Shown here piece by piece: positions 6,544 to 7,771 of a DNA stretch of 7,771 nucleotides. The notes beneath the pieces are model-generated. The model searched no databases, was not told where the DNA came from, and was given only the letters and a program-made list of their open reading frames with translations. Both the position numbers and the translations under genes were made by a program. The number at the start of each line of letters is the position of its first letter. Position 1 is the stretch's first letter. The stretch is from Actinomycetes bacterium (GTDB taxonomy: Bacteria; Actinomycetota; Acidimicrobiia; Acidimicrobiales; RAAP-2), in NCBI GenBank assembly GCA_021799915.1, contig JAJYZN010000125.1, positions 1 through 7,771 of the forward strand, written 5' to 3'.

Positions 6544-6547
6544 TGGT
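6473..6547. repeat. 15-bp tandem repeat, 5 copies, at the start of the GntR gene
   Basis: Units of GTGGCGTTC(G/A)TYKGN begin at 6473, 6488, 6503, 6518 and 6533. On the minus strand they encode (M/T)-N-A-T-(P/Q) repeats making up the first residues of the regulator. The last unit covers the start codon and runs 4 bp into the operator-like palindrome. Confidence 0.85.
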
Positions 6548-6554
6548 CCAACCA
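6544..6554. promoter_or_regulatory. Putative FadR/GntR operator
   Basis: TGGTCCAACCA has perfect TGGT/ACCA half-sites around 3 bp, fitting the tnGTnnnACna consensus of FadR-subfamily GntR proteins. The arms extend with one mismatch to 6541-6557. It lies between the regulator's -10 box and its start codon, so binding should block self-transcription and probably the divergent promoter. The sequence is seen; occupancy is inferred. Confidence 0.6.
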
Positions 6555-6562
6555 TTGTACCA
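6554..6562 (-). promoter_or_regulatory. Extended -10 promoter of the GntR gene
   Basis: Minus-strand TGGTACAAT is a TGn-extended -10 (TACAAT, 5 of 6 to TATAAT). It would start RNA near 6546, within a few bases of ATG 6543, giving a near-leaderless message. This agrees with the lack of any Shine-Dalgarno site. The -35 region is weak. On the plus strand TACCAT (6558-6563) could be the overlapping -10 for the gene at 6574. Confidence 0.45.
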
Positions 6563-6573
6563 TTGGGGTCGGC

Positions 6574-7771
6574 ATGGGAGCAGGACTTTGTTTCACCGAG
6601 ACGATGGAGGGATCCTGGCGCCCTGCCAGCGGCGCCGATGCGCCGATGCGCTTCGAGGTGACGGCCGAGACCGACACGATGCTGCGGCCATTCGGAACCG
6701 TCACCGGACGTCTCTCGGGCCGGGTCTGGATCGACGGGCTCGCGAGCGGCGCCCAGGCCACTGGGGCGATCGAGGTGTCACCGCTGGCTCGGCGACGGAT
6801 CCGCTACACCCTCGATTTCTGCGCGGACGACGGTGCGCCGCTGCAGTTCGACGGATGGAAGTCCATCCAGTGGCGACGTCCACTGTCCACGTGGACCACG
6901 TTGCCGGGCACGGTCTACGACGCCGGTCGTGGGGTCGTCGGAACGGCGCTGCTCCGATTTCCGATGCGCGACACGGCGGCGTTGGTCGGCGGCGCCCGCC
7001 TCGTCGATCCTGCAGCTGGCGCGCGTCTGGCTATCTCGGGCGGCGGTGCCGGTCCGGTCGCCTCTGATGCCAGTGTCGGGTCGCTCTACGCTCCCCGTTG
7101 GGATGGCCGGTCCGGCAGGCTCGAGGTCTGGTACGACACCTTTACCAACCCGTCCGACGGAAGCGGCTTCTGGTTGCACCACGAGCTGTGTGCTCCGAGC
7201 GGACCCGGTGGAGGTGAGCACGCCGAGCAGAGGGGGTGGGTGGCGGTGTTCCCGTCCGACGGCGAGCCGGTGTGGAGGCGCTTCGGTCCGAGTCCCGCCG
7301 GAGCAAGATCCTCGGGCGGCAGGATCTCGGCCGGTACAGACATGGCCGGTACAGACATGGCCGGTACAGACATGGCCGGTACACGAGACGACGGTGGCTC
7401 GGTGTGCTTTTCCAGCTGCGACGTGGTGGTCGCCCAGGGCCGCCGGCGCGGCCGAGCCGGTGAGATCAGTTGGGATCTCAAAGTGGAGGATTGTGCAGCA
7501 CCTCTTTTCACCTTCCCGCGCTGGGCCTGGCGCCGCGCCATTCTCCCCGGAGCCCAAATCGTCCCGTCGCCGTCGGCTCGTTACCGCGGGACGGTCACCG
7601 TCGGGGCTCACGAGTACCACCTGGGAGGTGCACCAGGTGCGGCGGCTCGCATCTACGGTCACGGGAACGCGGCCCGTTGGGCGTGGCTCCATGCCGATCT
7701 TGGAGATGACCACGGTGATGGCGGTGATGGCGATCGCGACAGCAGCGGCGACGTACTGGAGATTGTGGCAG
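6574..7771 (+). CDS. Two-domain protein with lipocalin-like CrtC/AttH-type C-terminal half, 3' end outside window
   Basis: The frame is open from ATG 6574 to the right edge (399 complete codons). Residues about 5-135 begin LCFTETMEGSW and include RIRYTLDF, DGWKSIQW and STWTTLPGTVYDA. From memory this resembles a domain attached to some mycobacterial GMC (cholesterol-oxidase-like) oxidoreductases; that link is unverified. Residues about 185-399 contain WYDTF, GSGFWLHHELCAP, WVAVFPSDGEPVW and IYGHGNAARWAWLHAD, resembling the CrtC/AttH/hydroxyneurosporene-synthase-like beta-barrel group. Members isomerise, hydrate or bind lipids and isoprenoids. Between its strands lie the AGTDM repeats (253-270), and near the window end an Asp/Gly-rich run. 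No signal peptide is seen. ATG 6574 keeps FTETM in the protein; ATG 6604 would not. Control by the divergent GntR protein is likely. A role in lipid or sterol metabolism is inferred only. Confidence 0.72.
   Translation, partial: MGAGLCFTETMEGSWRPASGADAPMRFEVTAETDTMLRPFGTVTGRLSGRVWIDGLASGAQATGAIEVSPLARRRIRYTLDFCADDGAPLQFDGWKSIQWRRPLSTWTTLPGTVYDAGRGVVGTALLRFPMRDTAALVGGARLVDPAAGARLAISGGGAGPVASDASVGSLYAPRWDGRSGRLEVWYDTFTNPSDGSGFWLHHELCAPSGPGGGEHAEQRGWVAVFPSDGEPVWRRFGPSPAGARSSGGRISAGTDMAGTDMAGTDMAGTRDDGGSVCFSSCDVVVAQGRRRGRAGEISWDLKVEDCAAPLFTFPRWAWRRAILPGAQIVPSPSARYRGTVTVGAHEYHLGGAPGAAARIYGHGNAARWAWLHADLGDDHGDGGDGDRDSSGDVLEIVA
7329..7384 (+). repeat. 15-bp tandem repeat, 3.7 copies, encoding AGTDM units
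   Basis: GGCCGGTACAGACAT occurs exactly at 7329, 7344 and 7359, with a partial copy from 7374. The identity of the units suggests recent expansion. The reading frame stays open through it, and it lies in a Gly/Ser-rich, probably loop segment of the surrounding protein. Confidence 0.92.

Noticed and set aside
5892..7067. 391-codon plus-strand open frame across the GntR gene and the next gene
   Set aside because: It is Arg/Pro/Gly-rich, antisense to the winged-helix domain and then out of frame with the gene at 6574.
6778..7713. 311-codon minus-strand open frame
   Set aside because: It is antisense to the 6574 gene, which has Trp-rich family-like motifs and correct codon bias.

Overview
The window is very GC-rich and tightly packed, with codons strongly biased to G/C in the third position and GTG in use as a start. 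It looks like chromosomal DNA of a high-GC actinobacterium. A class Acidimicrobiia relative is my best guess, because one protein opens with a GWWxASDGRWYPP-type module that I associate with that group. This placement is inferred from style and motifs, not from a search.

Layout, left to right. The 3' end of a CorC/HlyC (CNNM-type) membrane-protein gene (1-548, +) is followed by a tRNA-Pro(CGG) gene (584-661, +) and a perfect 13-bp inverted repeat (711-737), probably a shared terminator. Three genes then lie on the minus strand. In transcription order they are an orphan ParA-type ATPase (3783-3202), a classical short-chain dehydrogenase (3126-2299) and a membrane-anchored beta-propeller protein (2290-836). 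The last two are close enough to be translationally coupled. Divergent from ParA is a large beta-class DNA methyltransferase (3998-5740, +) fused to a nuclease-like C-terminal domain and a collagen-like repeat tail. Its last 82 bp overlap, tail to tail, a FadR-type GntR regulator on the minus strand (6543-5659). The regulator gene starts only about 30 bp from a divergent gene (6574 to beyond the right edge, +), which encodes an apparent two-domain protein whose C-terminal half resembles the lipocalin-like CrtC/AttH group.

Two themes stand out. First, the GntR/divergent-gene junction packs an extended -10 promoter, a TGGT-N3-ACCA operator that fits the FadR-type consensus, and the start codons into about 35 bp. 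This suggests one switch governing both directions. Second, four separate short tandem repeats with units of 9, 18, 15 and 15 bp occur within 3.6 kb. All have unit lengths divisible by three; three lie inside genes and the fourth lies just upstream of parA. I see no integrase, transposase, CRISPR array or rRNA. Nothing proves a new defence system, but the methyltransferase/nuclease-like fusion beside an orphan ParA is the best candidate for a second look.
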